A DNA stretch of 64,000 bases from Staphylococcus delphini (GTDB lineage: Bacteria > Bacillota > Bacilli > Staphylococcales > Staphylococcaceae): contig NZ_LR134263.1 in NCBI RefSeq assembly GCF_900636325.1, positions 1,178,001 through 1,242,000 of the forward strand. The letters run 5' to 3'. A program made the translations under genes and the position numbers. The notes beneath the pieces were generated by a model. The model had not been told where the DNA came from. It saw only the letters and a list, made by a program, of their open reading frames with translations, and searched no databases. Within the stretch, counting starts at the first letter, position 1; each line of letters begins with the position of its first letter. This document shows, in pieces, positions 19,280 to 28,430 of this stretch.

Positions 19280-19420
19280 ACATATAATCTCAAAACGCTG
19301 TCATATCAAGGGTTTGAGACTACTTCATTAAATACATAGAAAACAAAATTTAACTATACTAAACTTAGTTTTTAAAATTTTTGGTCACAATGTGGCTAAT
19401 GGCAGTCATAAAAACCGCGA

Positions 19421-19456
19421 ATTTAGTCACAAGGTTTGTATCATTTAGTCACAAGG
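19421..19456. repeat. two direct repeats ATTTAGTCACAAGG
   Basis: The 14-base word occurs at 19421-19434 and 19443-19456, a period of 22 bases (two helical turns). A related GGTCACAA lies at 19383 and a TGTGACC at 19555. The stretch from 19280 to 20130 otherwise holds no gene I can support. The spacing would suit a DNA-binding protein, but this is a guess. Confidence 0.45.
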
Positions 19457-19604
19457 ATAAAAAGTATAGTTTTAAGTCGCAGAAAAGTATTGATTAGGCG
19501 TAATGAATAGGGGAGTTGCAATTCAAAAGTATATCTACAAAAATAAAGCGCTATGTGACCAAAAAAATGTTAAAAACAGGGGTCAGTTCAGCAATCCACT
19601 AGCT

Positions 19605-19618
19605 CTTGCTCTCCGTAA
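19605..19618 (+). repeat. right copy of the tRNA-Ser 3'-end repeat (att-like)
   Basis: Exact 14-base copy of 19225-19238. The sequence just before it (AATCCACTAGCT) still resembles the T-arm end of the tRNA. About 380 bases without an integrase lie between the copies. Confidence 0.5.
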
Positions 19619-19720
19619 AGATTTGACAGGGTTTATACTACTCTACTACGTTGTTCATGGTGTGTGGTATAAACCTTTTTATTTTGCACATTACTATATT
19701 TCAATAGTGAAGGTGATTAT

Positions 19721-19792
19721 AATGCGAAAAAATGCTAGAAAAGTAGAATTATCAACAGATAAGCTTGATTTACTCGAGGGTATTTTACGATA
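19721..19792 (+). CDS. possible 23-residue peptide
   Basis: ATG at 19721 follows GAAGGTGATTATA, a fair ribosome site, and gives MRKNARKVELSTDKLDLLEG plus three residues before TAA. The composition is basic then amphipathic, with no signal peptide. It may be a peptide gene or the N-terminal scrap of a lost gene. Nothing else in the stretch 19280-20130 looks coding. Confidence 0.3.
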
Positions 19793-20149
19793 ATCAGTTA
19801 TATGCTGATATTCTTCAGGTAAGTTTTTATCAATCATTTTGTCACCTTACACACATTGTAGAACATTTGTTCTCGTTGGGTAAGAGAATATGTTTTATAT
19901 ATTAGTATACAGTAATGCAACAATGTACCAATTGTTAAAACATTGTTATGAGTCATTACAGAAAATGAGTTAATGGGTTATTTTCATATATTTTTTATTA
20001 AAGAATATAAATATTTTTTCGAGAATATGTCGAATTATTTGTATGATATTGATAAACTTATTTTAGGATTGTAATACAAAAATGATATATTGTTTACAAT
20101 TTTGAGGAAGTAGCAAAACACACAAATTTTATGAAAGGTGTTGAAAAGT

Positions 20150-20428
20150 TTGAGTGCGTTGATGTACACATGCCATATTATCAACAATGCATTTTTGATA
20201 ATATTCATTTTGATGCCTCTCAATTTTTTAAATTATGACGGTGGGGATATTTTGAATATTTACGGGTATTCAACAGTAGCTTTATTAATTGCTTCTCTTT
20301 TATTGTGTGCGCTCAATAAAGAAAATTTAAAAACGTGGATTATTAGCGCTATTTTGTCACTTGTGAGTTTGGTAGTTGTAATGCCATTAGTATTTTTTTA
20401 CTTATTTTTTGGAATACCACCAAAATAA
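20150..20428 (+). CDS. small hypothetical membrane protein
   Basis: About 92 residues, nearly all membrane: three hydrophobic segments (roughly residues 8-28, 40-55 and 62-85). AAAGGTG at 20134-20140 favours a TTG start at 20150; GTG 20138 and ATG 20162 are alternatives. No family recognised. The stop lies 15 bases before the ATG of the broken phospholipase-like gene, so the two may have formed one transcript. It belongs to the accessory region after tRNA-Ser. Confidence 0.5.
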   Translation: MSALMYTCHIINNAFLIIFILMPLNFLNYDGGDILNIYGYSTVALLIASLLLCALNKENLKTWIISAILSLVSLVVVMPLVFFYLFFGIPPK

Positions 20429-20442
20429 AGAGGAGGTTGTTT

Positions 20443-20995
20443 ATGAAAAAGACTTGTTAACTGTGATTGCTTTAATTATATTATTTAACATGTCTATGGT
20501 AACGGACACTGTAAACGCCGAGGAGTTACCGATTGACAAAGAAATTGAAGAATTAGCTAAATTAGGTAATTATTATAATTCTTACATATCTTCCGATGAA
20601 GGATTTTTTGTTGCGAACGAGGAAAAATGCAAAAAGATAATTTAAGCGAAAATGATAAAGCAGAAATCAGAGCCTTCAGTGAAACAAAAAATGAGCTTGG
20701 AGAAAGACCTAGAGACAAATATTTGAGAATAAAGTTCAAGATGTACCATGGCAACTATTGCGGAAAAGGTAATAATGGTGGAAAACCAATAGATAAGTTA
20801 GATGCAGCTTGTAAGGCACACGATGAATGTTATGAAAAATATGGTTGGGGCAAGTGCAAGTGTGATAAACCGTTCATTAAAAAAACAGCAAAAATTGCTA
20901 GAAATGAGAAGTATAGTAAAAAATATCGTAATAAAGCGAAAAACGCAGCTGTTCTTTTTGCCGTTGCTTACGCAAGATGTAAATACCTGAAGTAA
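20443..20995 (+). pseudogene. broken secreted phospholipase A2-like gene
   Basis: AGGAGG precedes ATG 20443, but the frame stops after five codons (MKKTC). One missing base there would restore MKKT followed by LLTVIALIILFN and an alanine signal cleavage site (VNA/EE). This middle frame runs to 20645, where an A-rich run (GAGGAAAAATGCAAAAAG) needs a second one-base repair to enter the frame ending at 20995. The last part has CGKGNNGGKP, then LDAACKAHDECY, the calcium-loop and His-Asp active-site layout of prokaryotic phospholipase A2, plus paired cysteines. Two frameshifts suggest a dead gene; sequencing error could explain the homopolymer one. Confidence 0.7.
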
Positions 20996-21000
20996 ATAAT

Positions 21001-21042
21001 TATAAACAGGTGTGCTTCTTTTTAAGTATGCCTGTTTATTTA
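21001..21042 (+). terminator. terminator after the phospholipase-like gene
   Basis: TAAACAGG pairs with CCTGTTTA, with an inner CTT/AAG pairing and a T-rich loop. Confidence 0.6.
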
Positions 21043-21315
21043 GGTTAGATTTATATTAATAAATTATGAAGTGCTCTGTCACATGCTAAAATCGAGTGGA
21101 ATATAAATATATATAAAATAACTAATATTGTAAATATAAGGAAAAAAGAGTCGCATTGATGCTAGACTAATATAGTGTTAAGAATGAGGAAGATAAAACA
21201 AGATTATTAAGAAGAAAAGAAACCTGAGAGTATAACAACCTTCTATTTGACATATACGTGTATACGTGTATATGATTATTGTAACAGGAAATATATAAGA
21301 AAGAAGGTTATTCTT

Positions 21316-21564
21316 ATGGCTATGATTGAGAAAGATTTAAAAAGAAAAGTGAGAAAAGTAGGTAATAGTGCAACTTTAAGCATACCTAAATCGTTGTTAG
21401 AAAAAGCTGAGATTAATGTGGGTGAAGAAGTAAGCATTAAAATTAATGAGAATGGCAATATTGAGTTAGAAAAATATGTCGATAGAGAGAAAGAAGTTAT
21501 TGCTAAAGCAAACAAAGTATTTGCTCAATATGATAAAACTATGAAAAATTTGGTTCAGCGATGA
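21316..21564 (+). CDS. AbrB/MazE-type antitoxin
   Basis: An 82-residue protein whose first 50 residues form a swapped-hairpin AbrB domain (RKVGNSATLSIPKSLLEKA, then VGEEVSIKI), with a charged C-terminal tail that would bind the toxin. The start at 21316 follows AGAAAGAAGG. Its stop overlaps the next ATG (ATGA), the coupling expected for a type II toxin-antitoxin operon. Such antitoxins usually repress their own promoter; direct TATACGTG repeats at about 21253-21269 (ATACGTGTATACGTGTATA) could be the operator. Confidence 0.85.
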   Translation: MAMIEKDLKRKVRKVGNSATLSIPKSLLEKAEINVGEEVSIKINENGNIELEKYVDREKEVIAKANKVFAQYDKTMKNLVQR

Positions 21565-21953
21565 CCAAGTATTTAACAGAGAAAGATTTAATTTTACTAA
21601 ACACTCATATTATTGAAATATACTCACCTAATGAGCCAGTTGGTGTGATTCAACCAACAGCTCTGAATATGACTGTAGAAAGTCCCAAGCAAGAAGTCTT
21701 TGGAGAAGCACTTTACCCAACATTAGAATTGAAAGCAGCCAACTTATTTAGAAATTTAGTTATGAAACATGTATTTCAAAACGCTAATAAAAGAACAGCT
21801 TTTGCTGCTTTACAAATCTTTCTTGATGATAATGGTAAATGGATAAATGTGGATAACAATGAAGCTACTGAGTTTACTGTTAATGTAGCGATAGAAAGAT
21901 TGGAGGAAGAAGAAATAGCCAGATGGATAAAAAAGAATTGGATAGACTTATAA
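21561..21953 (+). CDS. doc: Fic/Doc family toxin
   Basis: A 130-residue Doc (death on curing) protein. The Fic motif reads HVFQNANKRTAF near residues 71-82: the catalytic histidine, the conserved N/D, and NKR that binds phosphate are all present. Doc of phage P1 phosphorylates elongation factor Tu with ATP and stops translation; the AbrB-type partner upstream should neutralise it. The canonical loop here is HxFxNANKRT, close to Doc. Located on the accessory region after tRNA-Ser. Confidence 0.88.
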   Translation: MTKYLTEKDLILLNTHIIEIYSPNEPVGVIQPTALNMTVESPKQEVFGEALYPTLELKAANLFRNLVMKHVFQNANKRTAFAALQIFLDDNGKWINVDNNEATEFTVNVAIERLEEEEIARWIKKNWIDL

Positions 21954-21972
21954 AACAGCCAATTCATTAGTA

Positions 21973-22005
21973 GGGTGTGTTTATTTTTTAAGCGCACCTT
22001 TTTCA
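21973..22005 (+). terminator. toxin-antitoxin operon terminator
   Basis: GGTGTG pairs with CGCACC (one G-T) across a T/A-rich loop and is followed by five T. Confidence 0.65.
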
Positions 22006-22029
22006 TACTATTTTCTAGAGGAAGATATA

Positions 22030-22258
22030 AGGAAGAAACTTCAAAAAATGTTGTTGGAGTTTACATCTCGGGTGAAGCAGAAATGAAGCAGCTAGTTGAT
22101 GAATTAAGTAATGATGAATTTGATGATTTAATATACAGTTATGAATTAATACAATAGCAAAAACAAAAGGAGAAGAAATAAAAAGTAAAGGGAAAATCAA
22201 AAATTTAGAAGTCATCAAAGATGTTGATAAGACACGGATTTTAGAAAAAGTGGAATGA
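22030..22258 (+). other. gene scraps of unknown origin
   Basis: Two short coding-looking stretches in different frames: one ending GEAEMKQLVDELSNDEFDDL at 22157, and one from about 22178 reading KSKGKIKNLEVIKDVDKTRI and ending at 22258. Neither has a convincing start, and both look like ends of longer lost genes. I do not recognise the parents. Confidence 0.35.
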
Positions 22259-22282
22259 GTTTTAAGTATCATTAAAAAAATA

Positions 22283-22322
22283 CACCCTATAAAGTGAAAA
22301 CCGCGGTCTCACTTTTAGGGTG
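22283..22322. terminator. long hairpin, probable bidirectional terminator
   Basis: CACCCTATAAAGTGA pairs with TCACTTTTAGGGTG around an AAACCGCGGTC loop, with A-runs on the left and no long T-run on the right. Confidence 0.55.
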
Positions 22323-22455
22323 CATTTCAAAAAGTATTTTCAAATGAATATTTGACTAATCAGGAACCAGCATTTTTGAAAAACTAAATTTATTTCTAGG
22401 AGTATAAGGAATAGTTAATGATATACATACATCTCATTACTGTTTAATCAAATGA

Positions 22456-23439
22456 TTAGCTTGAAGGAATTTTCTCATCAGATTGCGTTTTGATGAGTTT
22501 AACTGTATGTTGATCCCAATTGATCTCGTAAATTGATGAAAATGTAGCATTGTTTTGATTTTTATAGTTCGCACCTGTCCAATGGAAACCATTCCAATAA
22601 TTTGTGTATTCATCCATTTCTCTTTGATAAATTACTTTGATTTTTGAAATGTTATTACCTTTAGGTTTATGTGACAATACACCTAAAAATTCAGGGTTGA
22701 AATTACCTCTTGATAAGATTGGCATCTCATTTGTTGGCAAGAAGTTTTGGCCGGCGTTGAGCTTACTTTGTCTGCCTCCTAAGAATAATTCATTGCCATA
22801 AATTTCATGGTAGCTATCACGACCATAAGGGCCCCAACCAGCGTTCATGATTTTATTTGCTTCAACTCCCCAACCCACTGTTTTGTTGCTTGTTCTTCTA
22901 TCAATCGTTGTTCGGTAACTTTCTTGTTTATAATTAATTGTTTCTGAAAAAGATTCAGATCCATTTATTCCACCTGACAAACCATTTGAGATACTAATAT
23001 CTCCGCCAAAAGAGTAACCCAAAGTATTTTGAACCTGGAACGCCTCATTTTGATTTTTAGGTGCGTAATCCACAACATTGACCGTGTCATTAGATTGTGT
23101 ACTGATTAGGATATTATATTTAGCCCCCCAATAGAAGCTTGAAAAAATCGTATCACTATGGTTAGGGGCTTTATACCCCGAGTTAATATTCCCCGCAGCT
23201 TTAAGTATTAGTGTATCTTTATCATAAGTTTTATCTTCAATAAAGTTAAATGTTAAAAGTTGAGAAATATTTAATTTATCTGAGTCTGCGGTAGCGGTAG
23301 TCTTATATAAAGTGATTTTATCGTCTAATTTTTTTTCAGATACAGGCGTAATAGTACTGTCAGCATAAGCAGAATTAGAAAATAACATAAATGCCACAGA
23401 TGTTGCCGTAGCGGCTTTAATAAATTTGTTCATTTTCAT
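22456..23439 (-). CDS. lukF-I: bi-component leukocidin F subunit (LukF-I-like)
   Basis: A 327-residue secreted beta-barrel pore-forming toxin subunit. The signal peptide (about 27 residues) ends in SAYA/DS. The body matches the F class: the [20 protein letters not shown] start, a glycine/serine-rich stem near residues 145-165 and the membrane-binding rim region near [14 protein letters not shown]. It begins right after the lukS stop, and its ribosome site (AAAGGGG) lies in the lukS end. F subunits assemble with S subunits into octameric pores in leukocytes. The Luk-I name rests on the inferred host species. Confidence 0.9.
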   Translation of the reverse strand: MKMNKFIKAATATSVAFMLFSNSAYADSTITPVSEKKLDDKITLYKTTATADSDKLNISQLLTFNFIEDKTYDKDTLILKAAGNINSGYKAPNHSDTIFSSFYWGAKYNILISTQSNDTVNVVDYAPKNQNEAFQVQNTLGYSFGGDISISNGLSGGINGSESFSETINYKQESYRTTIDRRTSNKTVGWGVEANKIMNAGWGPYGRDSYHEIYGNELFLGGRQSKLNAGQNFLPTNEMPILSRGNFNPEFLGVLSHKPKGNNISKIKVIYQREMDEYTNYWNGFHWTGANYKNQNNATFSSIYEINWDQHTVKLIKTQSDEKIPSS

Positions 23440-23440
23440 T

Positions 23441-24373
23441 TTAATTATGCCCCTTTACTTTAATTTCATGTGTTTTCCAGTTAATCTCATATTTTGTGAC
23501 AAGGTTTCTATTCACAAATGCATTATGACGTCTTTCAGCAAAGATTCCTGTTCTCGGGAAGAATGTTGCATAAGTAATATCAATATTTCTGCCATATGCA
23601 ATTTCGAATTCACTTGTGTCTCCTGAATCTTTTTCGTGAGATACAGTAGCTATGAACGATGGATTAAACCCACTTTGAATTAAAGGTGGTAGGTTACTTT
23701 CAGGTTCAAAAAAGTCTCTTGCATTTGGACCAATAGGACTTCTTACAAATAAGTGTGTCGCATATGCAGATAATTGCCCATTTTCTGTATTAAATGAATT
23801 TGCCTTAACTTCCCATTTAATATTTTTGGAGTTTTGCTGAGCGACTTCACTCACATAGTTTTGTTGGTTATAGCTGATTTTCTTTAAATAATTAAATGCA
23901 CCTTTACCACTAATTGATGGTGAATTATTGAAATTACCACCAATGTTATAGCCTAGTGTTTGACTGACATCTACTGATTCAATTTTATTTTTAGGCAGAT
24001 AATTAATTAAAGCAACATTTGGATCGTTTGTTTTTAAAGCAATGTTATATTGGAAAGGCCAAATCATTCGTTTTGTAGCTTCATATCCTTTTCCTTTAAC
24101 ATCAGTAAATGCTGTTCTCGATTGAATAAATCCTTGCATTTTAATAATTAATGCATCTTTGTTATATTTTGGATCTTTAACAAAGTCAAATTGAATGTTT
24201 TGAGTTGCACCCCATTTTCTACTAGTCACATCCTCTGTTCTTTTAATGATTTGCGCTCCTTCGCCGATCTCTTCTATAGTGTTTGCGGCTTTGGCTTCTT
24301 CACTGTATGGGGTCATCAGTGGAAGAACTAAGCTTATAGAGAGTGTTGCGGCTAATAATTTGTTTTTTACCAT
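23441..24373 (-). CDS. lukS-I: bi-component leukocidin S subunit (LukS-I-like)
   Basis: A 310-residue secreted toxin subunit of the S class, which recognises the leukocyte receptor. The signal peptide is about 29 residues (ending EEAKA/AN). Typical blocks are [30 protein letters not shown] and [15 protein letters not shown]. The start at 24373 follows AGAAAGAAAG; the GTG three codons earlier overlaps that site. First gene of the lukS-lukF operon, transcribed toward the tRNA cluster. The roughly 530 bases upstream are AT-rich and hold two hairpins; in relatives such toxin genes are repressed by Rot and raised by agr. Confidence 0.9.
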   Translation of the reverse strand: MVKNKLLAATLSISLVLPLMTPYSEEAKAANTIEEIGEGAQIIKRTEDVTSRKWGATQNIQFDFVKDPKYNKDALIIKMQGFIQSRTAFTDVKGKGYEATKRMIWPFQYNIALKTNDPNVALINYLPKNKIESVDVSQTLGYNIGGNFNNSPSISGKGAFNYLKKISYNQQNYVSEVAQQNSKNIKWEVKANSFNTENGQLSAYATHLFVRSPIGPNARDFFEPESNLPPLIQSGFNPSFIATVSHEKDSGDTSEFEIAYGRNIDITYATFFPRTGIFAERRHNAFVNRNLVTKYEINWKTHEIKVKGHN

Positions 24374-24527
24374 AAGAACCACTTTCTTTCTATATATACT
24401 TTCGATGCAATTACATAATAATATATTTTTTGAGGATTTAAAATTAACTATTTATTAAAAAAAGAACGGAGAAAACTATGTTGAAATAGGTACAATTTGT
24501 ACATTTTTTTCTGAAAACACGTTCATT

Positions 24528-24573
24528 GATAATCAAAAGCATTTTGAAGGTCAAACCAAAATGCGCTATTATC
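24528..24573. repeat. imperfect hairpin upstream of lukS
   Basis: GATAAT..AGCATTTTG pairs with CAAAATGC..ATTATC around an AAGGTCAAAC loop. It lies 155 bases before the lukS start and has no T-run, so a regulatory or operator role is as likely as termination. Confidence 0.5.
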
Positions 24574-24613
24574 AATATGTGAGCATTGTAAAAAACATTA
24601 TGAGCAAAAAAAC

Positions 24614-24656
24614 AACGAACATATATTTTGAAACTATAGTATAAAGTTCGTTTTTT
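24614..24656. terminator. hairpin between lukS and the phosphatase gene
   Basis: AACGAAC pairs with GTTCGTT with A-run before and T-run after; the inner TATA/TATA bases can extend the stem. It could stop transcription in either direction. Confidence 0.55.
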
Positions 24657-24904
24657 AAATCTAATGAATTGTTTTCAATAATATTAACTGTTTATTAACT
24701 CTTAGTATTACCCACGTTTGACTACAACATTATCTAAGACTAAAATTTTTGTTGTTATGTTTTTAGTTTTCTTATTAACAAATAATATTTTGAAAAACAA
24801 TGCGTAGAAGTCTATAGCTCCATTGTTCATTTTGAATGATTCATTTAAAGCGTATCATGATAGGGAAGTAATGGGAGGGCTAGCTTTTTTAAAGGAGGAT
24901 GAAT

Positions 24905-25453
24905 ATGGTAAAAACAATCTATTTTATACGACACGCGACGAGGGATCACACAGTGAAGTCTGATGCGGCCCCCTTATCAAAAAAAGGTCAACAAGAAGCA
25001 AAAGGTCTTGTGGATTGGTTTGACGGGGAAAATGTGAATGCCATTTATTCAAGTCCATATGCGCGTACAATCGAAACGGTGAAACCTCTTGCCCATACTT
25101 TTCAACTTCCAATTCAAATGGTAGAGGGGTTAAGGGAGCGTTTGATAGGACGATGGGTTGATGATTTTGATACCTATGCGATCCAACAATGGAACAACTT
25201 TGATTTTTATTTGCCTGGTGGAGAGTCGCTCAAGCAAGTGCAACAACGAATGGTGTCTAGTTTGGATGATATTTTGTCACATGAACGCGCTGAATCAATT
25301 GTCATCAGTGGACATGGAACGTCACTTGCGGTGCTCTTTCATAAGCTGACGAGTGGACGTTTCGGATATGTACAGTTTCAACATATGACAATGCCAGATA
25401 TTTATCAATATGATGTAAAGACTCAAACATTGAATCGTATCGTCAAGTCTTAA
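24905..25453 (+). CDS. histidine phosphatase (phosphoglycerate mutase-like)
   Basis: A 182-residue protein with the RHATRDH phosphohistidine motif at the N-terminus (RHG replaced by RHA), YSSPYARTIETV near residue 56 and the second histidine in ISGHGTS near 138. These are the marks of the branch 1 histidine phosphatase family. The start at 24905 follows AAAGGAGG; an ATG six bases earlier is too close. The substrate is not evident. Confidence 0.85.
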   Translation: MVKTIYFIRHATRDHTVKSDAAPLSKKGQQEAKGLVDWFDGENVNAIYSSPYARTIETVKPLAHTFQLPIQMVEGLRERLIGRWVDDFDTYAIQQWNNFDFYLPGGESLKQVQQRMVSSLDDILSHERAESIVISGHGTSLAVLFHKLTSGRFGYVQFQHMTMPDIYQYDVKTQTLNRIVKS

Positions 25454-25484
25454 TGTGTGTATAATTTAATTATTTATTTTGAAC

Positions 25485-25530
25485 AGTCCAGTGATGTACA
25501 TGTTTTTTGTACATATATTGGACTTTTTCT
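25485..25530 (+). terminator. terminator of the phosphatase gene
   Basis: AGTCCA..GTACAT pairs with GTAC..TGGACT, then TTTTTCTTTT. Confidence 0.75.
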
Positions 25531-25558
25531 TTTATCGCAATAAGCATAAACTGAGAAC

Positions 25559-25573
25559 AAGTAAGCGTTTACA
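25559..25573. promoter_or_regulatory. cre site (CcpA) before the ula operon
   Basis: AAGTAAGCGTTTACA fits the catabolite-responsive consensus WTGWAARCGYTWWCW with one mismatch (second base). It lies 24 bases before the ulaG start, where CcpA binding would block transcription while glucose is present. Confidence 0.7.
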
Positions 25574-25596
25574 CACTTTGGAAGGAGTGCATAATA

Positions 25597-26661
25597 TTGA
25601 ATCATATTAATGAAGTAACAAAGGAAAAGTGGATTTTAAGTACATTTCCGGAATGGGGCACTTGGTTGAACGAAGAAATAGAAAACGAGGTTGTAGAAGC
25701 AAATACTTTTGCCATGTGGTGGTTAGGTTGTACAGGTATTTGGTTGAAATCTCATGAAAACACGAATATTTTGTGCGATATGTGGTGTGGCACGGGTAAG
25801 CGTACGCAAAAAGTTGGCAAAATGAAAAAAGGGCATCAGATGCAACGAATGAGTGGTTGTCAAAATTTACAGCCCAATTTACGTGCGCAACCTTTTGTCA
25901 TTGATCCGTTTGAGATTAAAAATGTGGATGCATTAGTGGTGACGCATATTCACTCAGATCATCTGGACATCAATACAGCGGCTGCAGTGATGCAAAATAC
26001 GAATGCAGATGTCCCATTTATTGGTCCTCAAGAAGTGGTCAATACGTGGAAAAAATGGGGTGTGCCTGAAGAACGTTGTATCGTCGTTAAGCCGGGTGAT
26101 TCTGTTCAAGTGAAAAGTATTGAAATTCAAGTGTTGGAAGCGTTCGACCGTACGGCACTTGTGACAGCAGATCCTTCTGTTACATTGAAAGGAAAGTTAC
26201 CTGTAGATATGGACGAAATCGCAGTGAACTACTTATTCAAAACGTCTGGCGGCTCACTATACCATGCGGGTGACTCACATTATTCAAATACGTTTGCGAA
26301 ACACGGTAATGAACACGATGTCAATGTCGTCATCGGTGCATTTGGTGAAAATCCAAGAGGTATTACGGATAAAGTGACGTCAGTCGACATGCTGAGAATG
26401 GCGGAAAGTTTAAAAGCAGATGTTGTCATTCCAGTGCATCATGACATTTGGACGAATTTCCAAGCTGATCCGAAAGAGTTGTTATTACTATGGGAGTTTA
26501 AACGCAAAGTATTAAAGTATCAATTTAAGCCTTACATTTGGCAAGTTGGTGGTAAATTTGTATTTCCGAAAGATAAAGATGATTTAGAGTACCATTACCC
26601 ACGTGGTTTTGATGATGTATTCTCTACAGATACTGATTTACCGTTCCCATCATTTTTATAA
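25597..26661 (+). CDS. ulaG: L-ascorbate-6-phosphate lactonase UlaG
   Basis: A 354-residue metallo-beta-lactamase-fold enzyme that opens the lactone of L-ascorbate 6-phosphate. The metal motif is THIHSDHLD near residues 113-121, with further ligands in HAGDSH and PVHHD. The start is TTG at 25597 behind GGAAGGAG. First gene of an eight-gene run whose order (G, A, B, C, D, E, F) covers the whole anaerobic ascorbate route. Confidence 0.93.
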   Translation: MNHINEVTKEKWILSTFPEWGTWLNEEIENEVVEANTFAMWWLGCTGIWLKSHENTNILCDMWCGTGKRTQKVGKMKKGHQMQRMSGCQNLQPNLRAQPFVIDPFEIKNVDALVVTHIHSDHLDINTAAAVMQNTNADVPFIGPQEVVNTWKKWGVPEERCIVVKPGDSVQVKSIEIQVLEAFDRTALVTADPSVTLKGKLPVDMDEIAVNYLFKTSGGSLYHAGDSHYSNTFAKHGNEHDVNVVIGAFGENPRGITDKVTSVDMLRMAESLKADVVIPVHHDIWTNFQADPKELLLLWEFKRKVLKYQFKPYIWQVGGKFVFPKDKDDLEYHYPRGFDDVFSTDTDLPFPSFL

Positions 26662-26688
26662 GCCATATGCATGATAGGAGGGAATCAC

Positions 26689-28116
26689 ATGCAAATATTT
26701 ATGAATGGGTTTACGTGGTTTAGTAACAACATTTTATCTAAACCAGAATTTTTCATAGGCATTATTGTATTCATCGGTTACGCATTATTGAAAAAGAAAC
26801 TTTATGAATGTTTTGCGGGCTTTATTAAGGCAACAGTGGGTTACATGATTTTAGCAGTAGGTGCTGGGGGATTAGTTGTAACTTTCCGGCCAATCTTGGC
26901 AGGATTAGGAGAACGTTTTGGTTTGAAAGCAGCGGTTATAGATCCGTATTTTGGATTGAATGCCGTTGACGGCGCGTTGAAATCGATTGGTTTAACAACG
27001 TCTTATACGATGCTTGCTTTATTAGTCGGTTTTATTCTTAATATTATCGTTGTATTGTTGCGTAAATATACGAAAATTAGAACCTTATTTATTACTGGAC
27101 ACATTATGGTACAACAAGCTTCAACGGTGACTTGGATTATTTTCTTAGCTTTTCCAGAATATCGCAACTTTGTTGGATCGATCTTAGTGGGTATTATTGT
27201 GGGGCTATATTGGGCTGTAGGTTCAAACTTAACGGTTGGTCCAACACAACGCTTGACGAATCATTCAGGGTTTGCGATTGGTCACCAACAAATGTTTGCG
27301 ATTTGGTTAGTGGATAAAATTGCGCCTAAGATTGGTAATAAAGAGAAGAACTTGGACAATATTAAACTGCCGAAATGGTTGTCTATTTTCCATGATAATA
27401 TCGTTGCAACAGGAACATTAATGCTCTTGTTCTTCGGTACGATTTTATTCATCCTCGGTGAAGACTTTTTACGTCACTTAGATCCTAAAAAGTTCCCAGA
27501 AACGTTATCTTTTATGACATATGTCGTTTCAAGTTCGTTATCGTTTGCAGTGTATCTGGCTATTTTAATGATGGGTGTACGAATGTTCGTTACCGAGTTA
27601 ACACAGTCTTTCCAAGGTATTTCTAACAAAATTTTACCAGGTTCACTACCAGCTGTTGACTGTGCCGCATCTTATAACTTTACACCTCAAAATGCGATTT
27701 TATTTGGTTTTATTTTTGGTTCGATTGGTCAATTCTTAACGATTCTCGGTCTCTTAGTGTTCCATTCACCAGTGTTAATTATTACCGGATTCGTTCCAGT
27801 GTTCTTTGACAATGCCACAATTGCAGTGTTTGCGAATAAAGTCGGCGGAACCCGTGCAGCAATGGTTTGTTCATTTGTTTCAGGGGTCTTACAAGTGGCG
27901 ATTGGTGCCGTTGCTGTAGTCATTTTCCAACTGTACAAATTTGGCGGATGGCATGGCAATATCGACTTTGAATTAATTTGGCCAGGTTTCGGTGCGTTGA
28001 TGCAACATTTTGGTTTGATTGGTTACGTGGCGATTGTCATTATCTTATTAATCATTCCACAGTTGCAATATCGTCGCGCTAAAGATAAAGCAGCATATGA
28101 TACAGGATTCGAATAA
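26689..28116 (+). CDS. ulaA: PTS ascorbate transporter IIC UlaA
   Basis: A 475-residue membrane permease with about ten to eleven helices, matching the UlaA/SgaT family (PTS EIIC for L-ascorbate). The start at 26689 follows AGGAGGGAATC; an earlier in-frame ATG at 26671 precedes the site. The conserved QQASTVTW and HQQMFAIW stretches lie at the substrate path. Works with UlaB and UlaC to import ascorbate as its 6-phosphate. Confidence 0.94.
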   Translation: MQIFMNGFTWFSNNILSKPEFFIGIIVFIGYALLKKKLYECFAGFIKATVGYMILAVGAGGLVVTFRPILAGLGERFGLKAAVIDPYFGLNAVDGALKSIGLTTSYTMLALLVGFILNIIVVLLRKYTKIRTLFITGHIMVQQASTVTWIIFLAFPEYRNFVGSILVGIIVGLYWAVGSNLTVGPTQRLTNHSGFAIGHQQMFAIWLVDKIAPKIGNKEKNLDNIKLPKWLSIFHDNIVATGTLMLLFFGTILFILGEDFLRHLDPKKFPETLSFMTYVVSSSLSFAVYLAILMMGVRMFVTELTQSFQGISNKILPGSLPAVDCAASYNFTPQNAILFGFIFGSIGQFLTILGLLVFHSPVLIITGFVPVFFDNATIAVFANKVGGTRAAMVCSFVSGVLQVAIGAVAVVIFQLYKFGGWHGNIDFELIWPGFGALMQHFGLIGYVAIVIILLIIPQLQYRRAKDKAAYDTGFE

Positions 28117-28139
28117 GATGAAGAAATGAGGGAAATATC

Positions 28140-28418
28140 ATGTTAAAAATTTTAGCAGCTTGCGGTAATGGTATGGGAAGTTCGATGGTCATTAAGATGA
28201 AAATTGAAAAATGTTTACGCGAATTAAACGTGAGTGATTTTGTTGTTGATTATTGCAGTGTTGGTGAAGCGAAATCTCAAGCCAGTAGTTACGATGTTGT
28301 ATTTGCGAGCAAACATTTGATTCACGAGTTAGAAGGGCGTACTTCTAGCAAATTGCTCGGTTTAGAAAATTTAATGGATGATCAAGAAATTAAAGAGAAC
28401 TTAAAAACTGTCATTTAA
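28140..28418 (+). CDS. ulaB: PTS ascorbate IIB component UlaB
   Basis: A 92-residue cytoplasmic phosphocarrier. The phosphorylated cysteine is residue 8 in LAACGNGMGSSM, a loop like that of tyrosine phosphatases. It passes phosphate from UlaC to incoming ascorbate. 23 bases after ulaA, AGGGAAATATC before the ATG. Confidence 0.93.
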   Translation: MLKILAACGNGMGSSMVIKMKIEKCLRELNVSDFVVDYCSVGEAKSQASSYDVVFASKHLIHELEGRTSSKLLGLENLMDDQEIKENLKTVI

Positions 28419-28430
28419 AGGTGATTCATG

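Noticed and set aside
19503..19793. 96-codon frame
   Set aside because: No ribosome site at its start, and it spans the att-like repeat; only its last 23 codons have a plausible start of their own.
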